Source: Polyangiaceae bacterium | GTDB lineage: Bacteria; Myxococcota_A; Polyangia; Polyangiales; Polyangiaceae | DNA length: 64,000 nt | Assembly (NCBI GenBank): GCA_020633235.1 | Contig: JACKEA010000004.1 | Location: 372,001-436,000 of the forward strand | Reading direction: 5' to 3' | Part shown: positions 34,006-42,293 of the stretch, piece after piece | How the letters are laid out: each line of letters begins with the position of its first letter | Numbering within the stretch: position 1 is the stretch's first letter | The notes under the pieces: model-generated | Database searches by the model: none | What the model saw: the letters and a program-made list of their open reading frames with translations, nothing else | Told to the model about the DNA's origin: nothing | Program-made: the position numbers and the translations under genes

Positions 34006-35446
34006 ACGGACGTCGGAGCTCGACGAGGTCATCCGGCAATGCCCGGATCACGCCGCGGGCCAGCCTGTCGGACAGCACTTCCGCTTCGCCGAGGGCCCGC
34101 GCGGCATCCCGCGCGCCGAGTCGCTTCGCCACCAAACGCAGACGTCGCTCCACGTCGCGCATGATTTCGGCGTCCGTCATGATGCTCTGCCCGTTGCGGT
34201 CGTGCATCGGCAACATGAAACGGACGCCCACGCCGTCGCGCTCCGCCAGCGCGGCAAAGGCCTCGATCTCCGTCAGGTTCTCCCGCAGGAGCACCATGCT
34301 GTAGGTGACGGCTTCGACGCGCTCGCGCAGGGCGGCAAGGTTCTCTCGAATGCGCGTCATGGGCAGTCCGCGGTTGACGCGCGCGTAGGTCTCCGCGCTG
34401 GCGGCGTTCAAGCTCACGGTGACGTGCTCGAAGCTCACGCCGGAAAGGCGCTCGAGCTCCTTGGGCGTGAGGTAGCTGCCGTTGGTGGTGAGCGCGACCT
34501 TCGCGTGGGCGGGGAGCGCGCCGCTGGCGAGGAACTCACGGAACACGGGCGAAGAGAGCGGCTCGCCGCCCAGGGCCTCGAGCCGAGCGAGGCCGGGCAG
34601 GAGCTCCGTGAGGGAGTCGTAGAAGCTCTGGGGTAGCTCGTCGGCGAGGGAGCCTTCCGCGCCGAAGTGACACATCAGGCAATCGTAGTTGCAGTGACTG
34701 GTGGTCGAGATCACGAGCTCGAGGGGCGTGCCGGCGGGCAGCTCGCTGCCCGCGAGGATGGCGTTCAGGGCGTGGCGCTGATTCTCGACGAAGGGCGCCG
34801 GGCCGCCGCGGAGCACGAGCTGGGCCAGGGAGTCGGAGCGACCGCGGAGCCGTGGACAGCTTGGGCTGCAGGTCCGTGGAGGGCCGCCGGCGGACAAGGC
34901 GCGGCGAAAAGCGCGCATGTGCGGGGCGTGCCACAGCTCCGCGAAGCTGCCGCTGGCCGTCTGAGGAGCAGCCTGGAAGTCCGCGCAGCACGGTCCGACG
35001 CTCGCGCCGAAGCCGAGCTCGAGCCGGGTCCAGGGCAACGTGCAAGGGCGCGCGTCGGCGAGCTCCGGCGCGACGTGATCGGCGACCGTCAGGCTCCGTT
35101 CGGGATGGCCGACCAACGCGTCGAACGACGCGTCGAGGCTGGACGCTTCTGTGAGCCAGCGCGCGACGAGCTCTCGGACCGGGAGGTTCCGCGCCGCCCC
35201 GACAATGAAATCGGCCAGCGCGCGACCCACGGGAGCGATCTCGGAATAGGGGACGGACGTGCTGCGATAGCTGAGCTCCGGACACGTGGGGAACGGGCCC
35301 TTTGGACCCGAGGTGTCGAGGGCGAAAGTGATCTCCTTGCCGCTGGGCAGCTCGAAGACGACGTGAAGCGCGCCATCGTGCGCAGCAACACTCGAAAGTC
35401 GTGCCTCGGCGAAGACGAGGCCCGAGCGAAGCTCAGCGTCGCTCAT
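33995..35446 (-). CDS. Radical SAM protein with N-terminal SPASM-like domain
   Basis: The 483-residue protein has an unassigned N-terminal 125 residues, then a SPASM-like iron-sulfur region (CTLPWTRLELGFG, VGPCCAD, FAELWHAPHMRAFR, CSPSCPRL; residues about 135-205). The radical SAM core follows with STTSHCNYDCLMCHFG (CxxxCxxC, about 248-256), LEALGGEPLSS and VALTTNGSYL. In known SPASM enzymes the SPASM part is C-terminal, so the order here is inverted. It is a candidate peptide- or protein-modifying enzyme. The substrate is not identified. The start overlaps the end of the small membrane protein gene. One REP-like element is embedded at codons 81-88. Confidence 0.82.
   Translation of the reverse strand: MSDAELRSGLVFAEARLSSVAAHDGALHVVFELPSGKEITFALDTSGPKGPFPTCPELSYRSTSVPYSEIAPVGRALADFIVGAARNLPVRELVARWLTEASSLDASFDALVGHPERSLTVADHVAPELADARPCTLPWTRLELGFGASVGPCCADFQAAPQTASGSFAELWHAPHMRAFRRALSAGGPPRTCSPSCPRLRGRSDSLAQLVLRGGPAPFVENQRHALNAILAGSELPAGTPLELVISTTSHCNYDCLMCHFGAEGSLADELPQSFYDSLTELLPGLARLEALGGEPLSSPVFREFLASGALPAHAKVALTTNGSYLTPKELERLSGVSFEHVTVSLNAASAETYARVNRGLPMTRIRENLAALRERVEAVTYSMVLLRENLTEIEAFAALAERDGVGVRFMLPMHDRNGQSIMTDAEIMRDVERRLRLVAKRLGARDAARALGEAEVLSDRLARGVIRALPDDLVELRRPSAV
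35183..35206 (-). repeat. REP-like palindromic element, copy I (inside a coding sequence)
   Basis: This copy matches element A over 22 consecutive nt and reads in frame as IVGAARNL in the radical SAM protein, with no disruption. Confidence 0.75.
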
Positions 35447-35900
35447 GACGCTCCGCGAGCAGCGCGTAGAGGTCCAACGTCATGCGCCACAGGCTCTCGA
35501 CCAACGTGGCGACCAGGGCCACGCTGGCGATGATCACTGGCGCCTTGAGCTTCACGTTGGCGAACAGCACGAAGGTGGCGAGGAACCAGGTGAGGAACAA
35601 CACGGTGGCGTTGGCTACGCTGCCCGCCAGCTGCACCACGATGCGCAGGCCCCGAGTGAGACGTGGTGCCAAAAACAGGAGCGCCAGGGACAGCACCACC
35701 AACGTCGCGAGAACGATGGCGGGAGCGGGGTCCTTGGTGAGCAGCTGGGCCCCAGTGCTCACCTCGGGGCTGTGCATGGGCGCTCCGCAGGTGCCCTGAA
35801 CCTCGACCCAGGGGAAGGGCAGGGTGACCACCGCGATCCCAAACAGCAGCGGCCGAATCCAGAGCCTTCGGACGGACCGCGGCGCCTCGGACATGCGCAA
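35433..35900 (-). CDS. Small integral membrane protein
   Basis: The protein has 155 residues with four hydrophobic helices (LLFGIAVVTLPFPWVEV, IVLATLVVLSLALLFLAP, ATVLFLTWFLATFVLFA, IIASVALVATLVESLW). One loop between the first two carries a Cys (QGTCGAPMHSPEV). No family is recognised. It overlaps the start of the radical SAM gene by 14 bp, so the two are probably co-translated. The small protein could be an exporter partner or an anchor, which is an inference. Confidence 0.6.
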   Translation of the reverse strand: MRMSEAPRSVRRLWIRPLLFGIAVVTLPFPWVEVQGTCGAPMHSPEVSTGAQLLTKDPAPAIVLATLVVLSLALLFLAPRLTRGLRIVVQLAGSVANATVLFLTWFLATFVLFANVKLKAPVIIASVALVATLVESLWRMTLDLYALLAERHERR

Positions 35901-35993
35901 ACAGCGTGAAACACCCGGGATCCAGCGTCAATCTGCGCGAAATCATCCAGCCCTCTCAAGGCCTGGCCAGAGCTGCCGTCAGGGGGCTCAGCC

Positions 35994-36662
35994 ATGTGGG
36001 TACAGGTCGCACCTTCGGCGTCCTTGGGAGGGATAATTACAATATCTACAATTCCTACAATTCCTGCGATACTTGCAGAAGCTGTGAGAACCGTATCCCT
36101 CACCTCCCATGAGGTCGCCCGCCTCATCCGGGTCAGCCCCTCCACGGTGCTGTCCTGGATCGACAAAGGCCTTCTGCCTGCCTACCGGACGCCCGGAGGA
36201 CACCGGCGGATCGACTCGGTGGCGTTGCTCCGCTTCTTGCGCGAGCACCAGATGCCGATCCCCAAGGACCTTGCGCCCGTATCCCGACTGTTGATCATCG
36301 ACGACGACGACGCCTTCCTCCGCACGGCGAAGCGCCTGCTCAAGCGCTACGCGCCGGAGCTCGAGGTGGAAATCGCCGAAGGCGCCGTGGATGGCCTGCT
36401 GAAGGTCGGAACCTTCCGCCCGGATGCCGTGCTGCTCGACGCCTACATGCCGGGCATCGATGGCGTGGAGGTGTGTCGTCGTCTGCAAGCTTCTCCCGAA
36501 ACTCGGCACATCGTCGTCGTCGCCCTCACCGGCAATCCATCACCAGAAATGGAACGGAGCTTCCGTTCCGCAGGCGCCGCCGCCTGGTTGGTCAAGCCTC
36601 TCGAAACCCACCATCTGCTCGCCGCTCTCGGTATCGAGAGAGCTCACGAGGTAGCCTCATGA
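35994..36662 (+). CDS. MerR/excisionase-type HTH fused to a receiver domain
   Basis: Residues 34-85 form a MerR/BldC-like HTH (SLTSHEVARLIRVS, STVLSWIDKGLLPAYRTPGG, HRRIDSVALL). Residues 97-215 form a receiver domain (LLIIDDDDAF, phospho-acceptor Asp in VLLDAYMPGIDG, VALTGN and WLVKPL). The output domain therefore precedes the receiver. The ATG at 35994 follows AGGGGG at good spacing. The next start, GTG at 36084, would leave out an AT-rich 9-bp repeat stretch. Its stop overlaps the next start (ATGA). It is the first gene of a four-gene signalling operon. Confidence 0.85.
   Translation: MWVQVAPSASLGGIITISTIPTIPAILAEAVRTVSLTSHEVARLIRVSPSTVLSWIDKGLLPAYRTPGGHRRIDSVALLRFLREHQMPIPKDLAPVSRLLIIDDDDAFLRTAKRLLKRYAPELEVEIAEGAVDGLLKVGTFRPDAVLLDAYMPGIDGVEVCRRLQASPETRHIVVVALTGNPSPEMERSFRSAGAAAWLVKPLETHHLLAALGIERAHEVAS
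36036..36071 (+). repeat. AT-rich 9-bp direct repeats at the start of the HTH-REC gene
   Basis: Four consecutive 9-mers are ATTACAATA, TCTACAATT, CCTACAATT and CCTGCGATA. They are far more AT-rich than the surroundings and use ATA and ACA codons that are rare in this window. They may be operator iterons read through by an early start, or a coding expansion. Confidence 0.6.
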
Positions 36663-38146
36663 CTCAGCCCGCCCCTCTTCTCAGCACTCAGCTCGATCCC
36701 AGACCCGTTCCCAGAAGTGGCCGCAGGATGCGCGCGCACCGCCTGCGGGCGGGAGAGCTCAACCTGGAGCACATGCGGGCCACGGCTCAGCACGCTGCCA
36801 TGGGCAAGCTCTCCGCCCACGTGGAAGATCTGTCGCTCACCGGCGCCGCCCTCGTGGTGCATGGCGCGGCGGCATCCGCCGGCCTGGTGCTGGTCGGGGA
36901 TCGCCTGGAAAAGCTGCGCCTGGAATGCCGCGAAGGCACCATCTACCGCGGCACTGCCTCCGTGCGCCGGGTGATGGAGCGGGAGGACGACCTGGTGATC
37001 GGCATCGAGCTCGAGTCTCGCGGGATCGATCTCGGCCTCGTGTATCGCTTCGGCTCGCGCCATGGATTCGCGGATCGTCTCAGCGCCGTGCTCTCGGCCA
37101 ACGAGACGGCGCGCATCTTCAGCGAGTTCAAGGCATGGGTAGCGGACTTTCGCTCCTACCTGCTCACCACCAAGGCGTTCCTGGACGCGGAAGAGCGCGC
37201 CCTCGACGGGATGGACCTGCTCTCCCGCGAGCAGACGCTGCAGGCATATCAAGAAGAGGTGTCGCCCATCCTCGTGGAGCGGCTGAACGCGGCTTCGGCG
37301 GAGCTGTCGGACTTCGCGTCGCGCCTGTCGGAAGACCAGCACTCGCACTACCGCGCATACTTTCGCGCGCACGTGATCCCGCTCTTGTGTGCCTCCCCTC
37401 TGTTGCGCCGCGCCTACGAGAAGCCTCTGGGCTACGCGGGCGACTACGAGATGATGAACATGCTGTACCGGGATCACGCCGAGGGAGACTCGCTGTTCTC
37501 CAAGGTGATCAACATCTACGCAGCGCAGGAGCCGGCAGCGCGGGCCAACATCAATCGCCTCGAATACCTCGGCGCCCGCATTCGCGAGATGGCGCTCGAG
37601 AAGGACGGCCGCATTCGCATCGCCAGCATCGGTTGTGGTCCTGCGCGCGAGATCACCAAGCTGCTCGAAGAGCAGCCACGGCTCGGGCCTCGCCTCGAGA
37701 TCGCGCTCATCGACCAGGAGGACCGCGCCATCACCTTCGCCGAGCGAACGCTCGGGCCGTTGGCGGCCAAACACGGCGCGCGCGTTCAGTTCATCAAGGA
37801 GTCCGTGCGGCGGCTGCTCACCACCAAGAAGCTCTCTGCGGCACTTGGCGAGCGGGACTTCATCTACAGCGCAGGGCTCTTCGACTACCTGAACCAGCGG
37901 AGCGTGACCGCGTTGATGTCGGCCTTGTATGAGGCCTTGATCCCCGGAGGGCAGCTCGCGATTGGAAACGTGGCCGCCCACAACCCCACGCGCTTCTTCA
38001 TGGAGTACGCTCTGGATTGGTTCTTGATCCACCGTTCACCGGAGGACCTGCTCGCGTTTGCGCAAGCTCTCGACCCGACACCTTCGCGCATGATGGTGGA
38101 TTCCGAGCCTCTGGGTGTGAATCTGTTCCTACGCCTCTGGAAATGA
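36659..38146 (+). CDS. PilZ-like domain fused to a PhcB-type SAM methyltransferase
   Basis: The protein has 495 residues. The N-terminal 45-140 region is PilZ-like (VEDLSLTGAALVV as the DxSxxG motif, GDRLEKLRLECREG, DDLVIGIELES), suggesting c-di-GMP binding. A helical region with YEKPLGYAGDYEMMNMLYRD leads to a class I methyltransferase: IRIASIGCGPAREITKLL (SAM-binding loop), IALIDQEDRAI and AIGNVAAHNP. The GYAGDY-type family is the one annotated as 3-hydroxypalmitic acid methyl ester synthase (PhcB). Neighbouring two-component genes fit a phc-like system. The product is unknown. Confidence 0.7.
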   Translation: MTQPAPLLSTQLDPRPVPRSGRRMRAHRLRAGELNLEHMRATAQHAAMGKLSAHVEDLSLTGAALVVHGAAASAGLVLVGDRLEKLRLECREGTIYRGTASVRRVMEREDDLVIGIELESRGIDLGLVYRFGSRHGFADRLSAVLSANETARIFSEFKAWVADFRSYLLTTKAFLDAEERALDGMDLLSREQTLQAYQEEVSPILVERLNAASAELSDFASRLSEDQHSHYRAYFRAHVIPLLCASPLLRRAYEKPLGYAGDYEMMNMLYRDHAEGDSLFSKVINIYAAQEPAARANINRLEYLGARIREMALEKDGRIRIASIGCGPAREITKLLEEQPRLGPRLEIALIDQEDRAITFAERTLGPLAAKHGARVQFIKESVRRLLTTKKLSAALGERDFIYSAGLFDYLNQRSVTALMSALYEALIPGGQLAIGNVAAHNPTRFFMEYALDWFLIHRSPEDLLAFAQALDPTPSRMMVDSEPLGVNLFLRLWK

Positions 38147-38150
38147 CTGG

Positions 38151-40685
38151 ATGAAAGCCGCCCGGGAAACGGGCGACCGCTTCGAAGCAGAGCTGGCTGG
38201 CCGAAACGTATCCGGCGCCCGCCTCGGCTATCTGCTTTCTGCGGTTCTCATGCCCGCGGGATTCACGCTGGACTTCGCCATGGCGCCGAGCCATGTGGGC
38301 GAGTTCTTGGTCATTCGCCTGCTGTCGGCGCTGGTGGCCTTGGTGCTCTTGGCCGTGTCGTATGCCCCCGTCGCCATTCGGCGCCCGGTCATCCTCGCGG
38401 CGGGGCCGCCGCTGGTGTGCGGCGCCGGCATCGAAGCCATGATCCTTCGGCTGGAGGGCGCAGACTCGCCGTACTACGCGGGACTGAACCTGTGCATCCT
38501 GGCCATTGGCGTGCTGTACACGCTGCACTGGCGTCACGCGTTGGCCATCAGCTTCGCAGTGATGTTCCTGTGGTTGGCGCCCGCGGTCGTGGAGGCGAGC
38601 CAGGGGCGCCTGCACTATCGCGAGTTCTTCAACAACTTCTACTTCATCGCGCTCACGATGGTGATCTCCGTGGCCTCCACGGTCATTCGCTTTCGCTCGG
38701 CTCGACGCGAGTTCGATGCGCGCGCCGAGGTGGAGAGCACTTCGGTGGAGCTTGCGGGGACCTTGGAACGCCTGCGCGAGCTCGACCGCATGAAGAACGA
38801 GTTCTTCGCCAACATCTCCCATGAGCTCCGCACGCCCCTCACGCTGATCCTGAGCCCAGTGGAGGACCTGCTGTCGCGCAACCCGCCGGAGCAGGAGAAG
38901 GCGGCCCTCGGCATCGTGCGCCGAAACGCGCAGCGCCTGCTCCGCTTGATCGACGACCTGTTGGATCTCGCTCGGCTGGACGCCGGCGGTCTGCGTCTGC
39001 GCGTCGCCGAGGTGGATCTCGCCGAGATGGCACGTCGGATCGTGGACGGCGCTCAGCCCACGGCGCTCAGTCGGGGCATTTCGCTCACCCTGGACGCTCC
39101 CGCGCAAAGCCCCGATCTGTGGGGCGATCCCCATCGGCTCGAGATGATCCTGACCAACCTGGTGGGCAACGCCCTCAAGTTCACGCCTGAGGGCGGCCAC
39201 GTGGAGGTGTGCGTCAAGGACCACGGCCACGAATACGAGCTGTGCGTGCGGGACGACGGCGAGGGCATCGCTTCCGAGGACCAAGAGCGGATCTTCGAGC
39301 GCTTCTACCAGGTGGAGGGCTCCGAGCGCCGCAGGCACCAGGGGGCGGGCATCGGCCTGGCCCTGGCCCGAGAGCTGGCGCGGCTCCACGACGGCGACTT
39401 GGTGGTGGAGAGCAGTCCGGGGCAGGGTGCGCTGTTTCGCATGCGCCTGCCGCGGGGCCGAGAGCACTTCCGCCCCGAGGTGCTGGAGCGGCGGCGGGTG
39501 AGCAAGGAATCGCATCCCCAGCGGCGGTCGTCGGACAGCGTGCGCGCGTCTTTCGCCAGCATTCCAGACCGCGCCCGAGAGGTCGTGACACGGGACGAGG
39601 AGCAGCCGATCCGATTGGATCGTGGTCGTCGGGCCAAGATCCTGGTCGTGGAGGACGAAACCGACCTGCGCGAGTTCGTGGAGCGCTCGCTGCAAGGCGA
39701 GTTCGAAGTGATCTCCGCAGCAGACGGACGGCAGGCCCTGGACATCGTTCGCGCGGATCGACCGGACCTCGTGCTCACGGACGTGATGATGCCCGTCGTG
39801 AGCGGTACCGACTTGTGTCGTACCATCAAGAGCGACCGCTCGTTGAAGGCCACGCCGGTGATCATGCTCACGGCGCGCTCCGGCTCCGACGCGACACTGG
39901 AAGGCTACTCCGCGGGTGCGGATGACTTCGTCACCAAGCCCTTTCACACCCGCGTGCTGCTGGCGCGGATCCGCGCTCAGCTGAAGCTACGTGCCATGAG
40001 TCTGCAGCTGGCAGATCAGGCGCAGCTCACCACCGCCGGGACGCTCGCCGCGGGCATCGCTCACGAGGTGAAAAACCCGCTGAACGCCATCCTGAACGCC
40101 GCGCGCGTGCTCAAGCGCGCAGGGCAGAGCAAGAAGGTTTCCAGCGAGAAGCTCTTGAACGTGGTGGAAGAAGGCGCCGGCCGCATCATGGACATCGTGG
40201 CCGTACTGGAGGAGCACGTGCGGCCCGCAGAAGGCGTAGCTGCTTCCGCCTGCGACATCTCCGAGGGCATCGAGTCCTCCTTGCGGCTCCTGGAGCACAA
40301 GATTGGAGACGTGACGGTTCATCGCGACTACGGCGCGGGCCTGCGCGTGCTCGCGCCTGCACGTCAGATGAACCAGGTCTTCTTGAACCTGCTCGACAAC
40401 GCCCTCCGAGCAGGACCCAAAAACCTCTGGGTCCGAACGGCACGGGCTCCTGGCGGCATACGTGTCAGTATTTCCGACGACGGCCCGGGCGTGGATCCTC
40501 AGATTGTGGCGCTGATTTTCGAGCCGTTCTTCACCACTCGTCCAGCCGGGGAAGGCACCGGTTTGGGGTTGTACCTGTGTCGCAGGATCGTCGATGATTG
40601 TGGCGGATTGGTGAGCTACCAACCACGTGAGGGTGGGGGAGCCGAGTTCGTGATAGAGCTGCCTGCGATGGAGGCCGCTGCGTGA
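38151..40685 (+). CDS. Membrane hybrid sensor with two kinase modules (TM-HK-REC-HK)
   Basis: The protein has 844 residues. Five or six membrane helices (about 20-180) are followed by HisKA (FFANISHELRTPLTLIL), HATPase_c (NLVGNALKFTPEGG, GAGIGLALARELARLHDG), a receiver domain (ILVVEDETDL, LTDVMMPVVSGTD, FVTKPF; about 500-615), and then a second HisKA (AAGIAHEVKNPLNAILNAAR) and HATPase_c (NLLDNALRAGP, DDGPGVDP, GTGLGLYLCRRIV). The order suggests a fusion of a PhcS-like membrane kinase and a PhcR-like REC-kinase. It starts 4 bp after the methyltransferase gene and overlaps the next start by GTGA. Confidence 0.93.
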   Translation: MKAARETGDRFEAELAGRNVSGARLGYLLSAVLMPAGFTLDFAMAPSHVGEFLVIRLLSALVALVLLAVSYAPVAIRRPVILAAGPPLVCGAGIEAMILRLEGADSPYYAGLNLCILAIGVLYTLHWRHALAISFAVMFLWLAPAVVEASQGRLHYREFFNNFYFIALTMVISVASTVIRFRSARREFDARAEVESTSVELAGTLERLRELDRMKNEFFANISHELRTPLTLILSPVEDLLSRNPPEQEKAALGIVRRNAQRLLRLIDDLLDLARLDAGGLRLRVAEVDLAEMARRIVDGAQPTALSRGISLTLDAPAQSPDLWGDPHRLEMILTNLVGNALKFTPEGGHVEVCVKDHGHEYELCVRDDGEGIASEDQERIFERFYQVEGSERRRHQGAGIGLALARELARLHDGDLVVESSPGQGALFRMRLPRGREHFRPEVLERRRVSKESHPQRRSSDSVRASFASIPDRAREVVTRDEEQPIRLDRGRRAKILVVEDETDLREFVERSLQGEFEVISAADGRQALDIVRADRPDLVLTDVMMPVVSGTDLCRTIKSDRSLKATPVIMLTARSGSDATLEGYSAGADDFVTKPFHTRVLLARIRAQLKLRAMSLQLADQAQLTTAGTLAAGIAHEVKNPLNAILNAARVLKRAGQSKKVSSEKLLNVVEEGAGRIMDIVAVLEEHVRPAEGVAASACDISEGIESSLRLLEHKIGDVTVHRDYGAGLRVLAPARQMNQVFLNLLDNALRAGPKNLWVRTARAPGGIRVSISDDGPGVDPQIVALIFEPFFTTRPAGEGTGLGLYLCRRIVDDCGGLVSYQPREGGGAEFVIELPAMEAAA

Positions 40686-41815
40686 GTGGTTTGGTGTTGT
40701 TCGTCGATGACGACGAGGCCAACCTCGTCGTTTGTGAAGCCGCCCTGGGCGACGACTTCGACGTGCAGACCGCGAGCAGCGCCGCCGACGCACTGAAGGT
40801 GTTCGAAGAGCGTGACGTCGCCGTGCTGGTCACCGATCAGCGCATGCCCGGCGTCACCGGCGTGGAGCTGTGTGAGCAGGTCAAGGAGCGCTCCCCCGAT
40901 ACCATTCGCATCCTGATCACCGCGTACTCCGACCTGAAGGCCGCCATCGATGCGATCAACCGCGGTCAGGTGCGGCGCTATCTGAAAAAACCGTGGGAAC
41001 CCGACGAGTTGGCGGCGGAAATTCGCGATGCACTGCACCTGTATGAAATGACAGGTCAGCTGCGCCGCATGGAGCGCCGTCTGGTGGAGACCGAGCGGCT
41101 CTATGCCCTCGGGGTCGTCGCGGCTGGAATCGCCCACGAGCTGCGCAATCCGCTGGGGGTCGCCCTCAGCAATCTGGAGATCCTCCGGGGTGCCGTGGCC
41201 GAAACCAAGCGCGCCATCGAGGGCGGCTCGGCGGATCCGCGACGTGTGGCCGCGCTGGTGAAGGAGATCGACGACTCCGTCGCCGACACTCGCTTCGCCA
41301 TGGACCGCATCATGGATGTGGTGCGCGGTATCGAGATGCCCGCGCGGCCGGCGGCCAGCAAGCCGGAGCTCGTGGATCTGGCCAATGTGGTTCGCATGAC
41401 GCTGCAGCTGGTGAACCGCGAAATCGTGAAGCGAGCCAGCGTGGAGCTGGACGCCCGGGGGCCCCACACGGTGACGGGATCCGCCTCGAAGCTCGGGCAA
41501 ATAGTCCTCAATTTGGTCGTCAACGCGTTGCAGGCCCTGGGAGACCGCCCGTACCACGAGAACAAGATCTCGATCTTGATTCGAAACGCCGGCGGCAAAG
41601 TGGAGCTGGACGTCGCGGACAACGGGCCCGGCATTCCAGAGGGCGCGTTGAAGCGGATCTTCGATCCGTTCTACACGACCAAGGAGGAAGCCGGCACGGG
41701 TCTGGGTCTGGCGATCTCCAAGACCATCGCGCAGGAGCACGGCGGGGATCTGACTGCGGAGAACCTCTCCAGCGGGGGCGCGCGCTTCCGCCTCTCGCTG
41801 CCCGCTACAGAATGA
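40682..41815 (+). CDS. Receiver domain fused to a histidine kinase (PhcQ/PhcR-like)
   Basis: The protein has 377 residues starting at a GTG that overlaps the upstream stop. The receiver domain (1-120) contains LVLFVDDDEANLV, VLVTDQRMPGVTG, ILITAYSD and RRYLKKPWEPDELAAEI. The last is typical of the RpfG-like KPW group. HisKA follows (ALGVVAAGIAHELRNPLGVA), then HATPase_c (NLVVNALQALGD, DNGPGIPEGAL, GTGLGLAISKTIAQEHGG). It lacks membrane helices. It ends 11 bp into the convergent nuclease gene. It is the last gene of the operon. Confidence 0.92.
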   Translation: MSGLVLFVDDDEANLVVCEAALGDDFDVQTASSAADALKVFEERDVAVLVTDQRMPGVTGVELCEQVKERSPDTIRILITAYSDLKAAIDAINRGQVRRYLKKPWEPDELAAEIRDALHLYEMTGQLRRMERRLVETERLYALGVVAAGIAHELRNPLGVALSNLEILRGAVAETKRAIEGGSADPRRVAALVKEIDDSVADTRFAMDRIMDVVRGIEMPARPAASKPELVDLANVVRMTLQLVNREIVKRASVELDARGPHTVTGSASKLGQIVLNLVVNALQALGDRPYHENKISILIRNAGGKVELDVADNGPGIPEGALKRIFDPFYTTKEEAGTGLGLAISKTIAQEHGGDLTAENLSSGGARFRLSLPATE

Positions 41816-42284
41816 GCGGCGTCCGCCCGGCGAGCACCACGTCCCACCAGCGGAAGGTGACTGCCAGCACGTGGTCCAGCTGCCAGGTGCCACTATCTAT
41901 GCTCTCGCCGCTCTTTCGCGGCTGCGGCTTGTTCAGGTCGTCCGGCAAGCAGTAGGCCGCGAGCTCCGAGCTCTGTAGCAGGTGCAGCACTCCCTCCGAG
42001 AACCCGCTCCCGGCATAGGCGATCACACCGGGGATGCGCAGAGTGGCCAGGTCTTGCAGCGCGTACGGGATCTTCTCGTCCGCCGTCCCGCTGGAGTCCT
42101 GGTACTTGCACTCCAGGGCGAGCGAGTCCCCGGTGGCCGGGTGGACCACCAGCAGGTCGATGCGCCGTTGCTTCCCGATGATGCTGGTTCCGAGGCTCAC
42201 CTCTTCATAAAGGTGGATGCCGCGGCTGCCGTAGGCGGAAAGCAGGTAGCGCGCGATGCGCCGCTTGTATTGGTTCCCCGTCAC
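41805..42284 (-). CDS. PD-(D/E)XK superfamily nuclease, likely restriction partner
   Basis: This 159-residue single-domain protein has the PD-(D/E)XK core visible: a Glu helix (YEEVSLG), Asp in QRRIDLLVVHP, the ExK pair in LALECKYQDSSG and a downstream alpha-beta segment (YALQDLATLRIPGVIAYAG). It starts 9 bp after the end of a DNA methyltransferase gene on the same strand. Together they look like a compact type II restriction-modification pair. The recognition site cannot be read from the sequence. The catalytic motif is certain and the restriction role is inferred. Confidence 0.75.
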   Translation of the reverse strand: MTGNQYKRRIARYLLSAYGSRGIHLYEEVSLGTSIIGKQRRIDLLVVHPATGDSLALECKYQDSSGTADEKIPYALQDLATLRIPGVIAYAGSGFSEGVLHLLQSSELAAYCLPDDLNKPQPRKSGESIDSGTWQLDHVLAVTFRWWDVVLAGRTPLIL

Positions 42285-42293
42285 GCAGGCATT

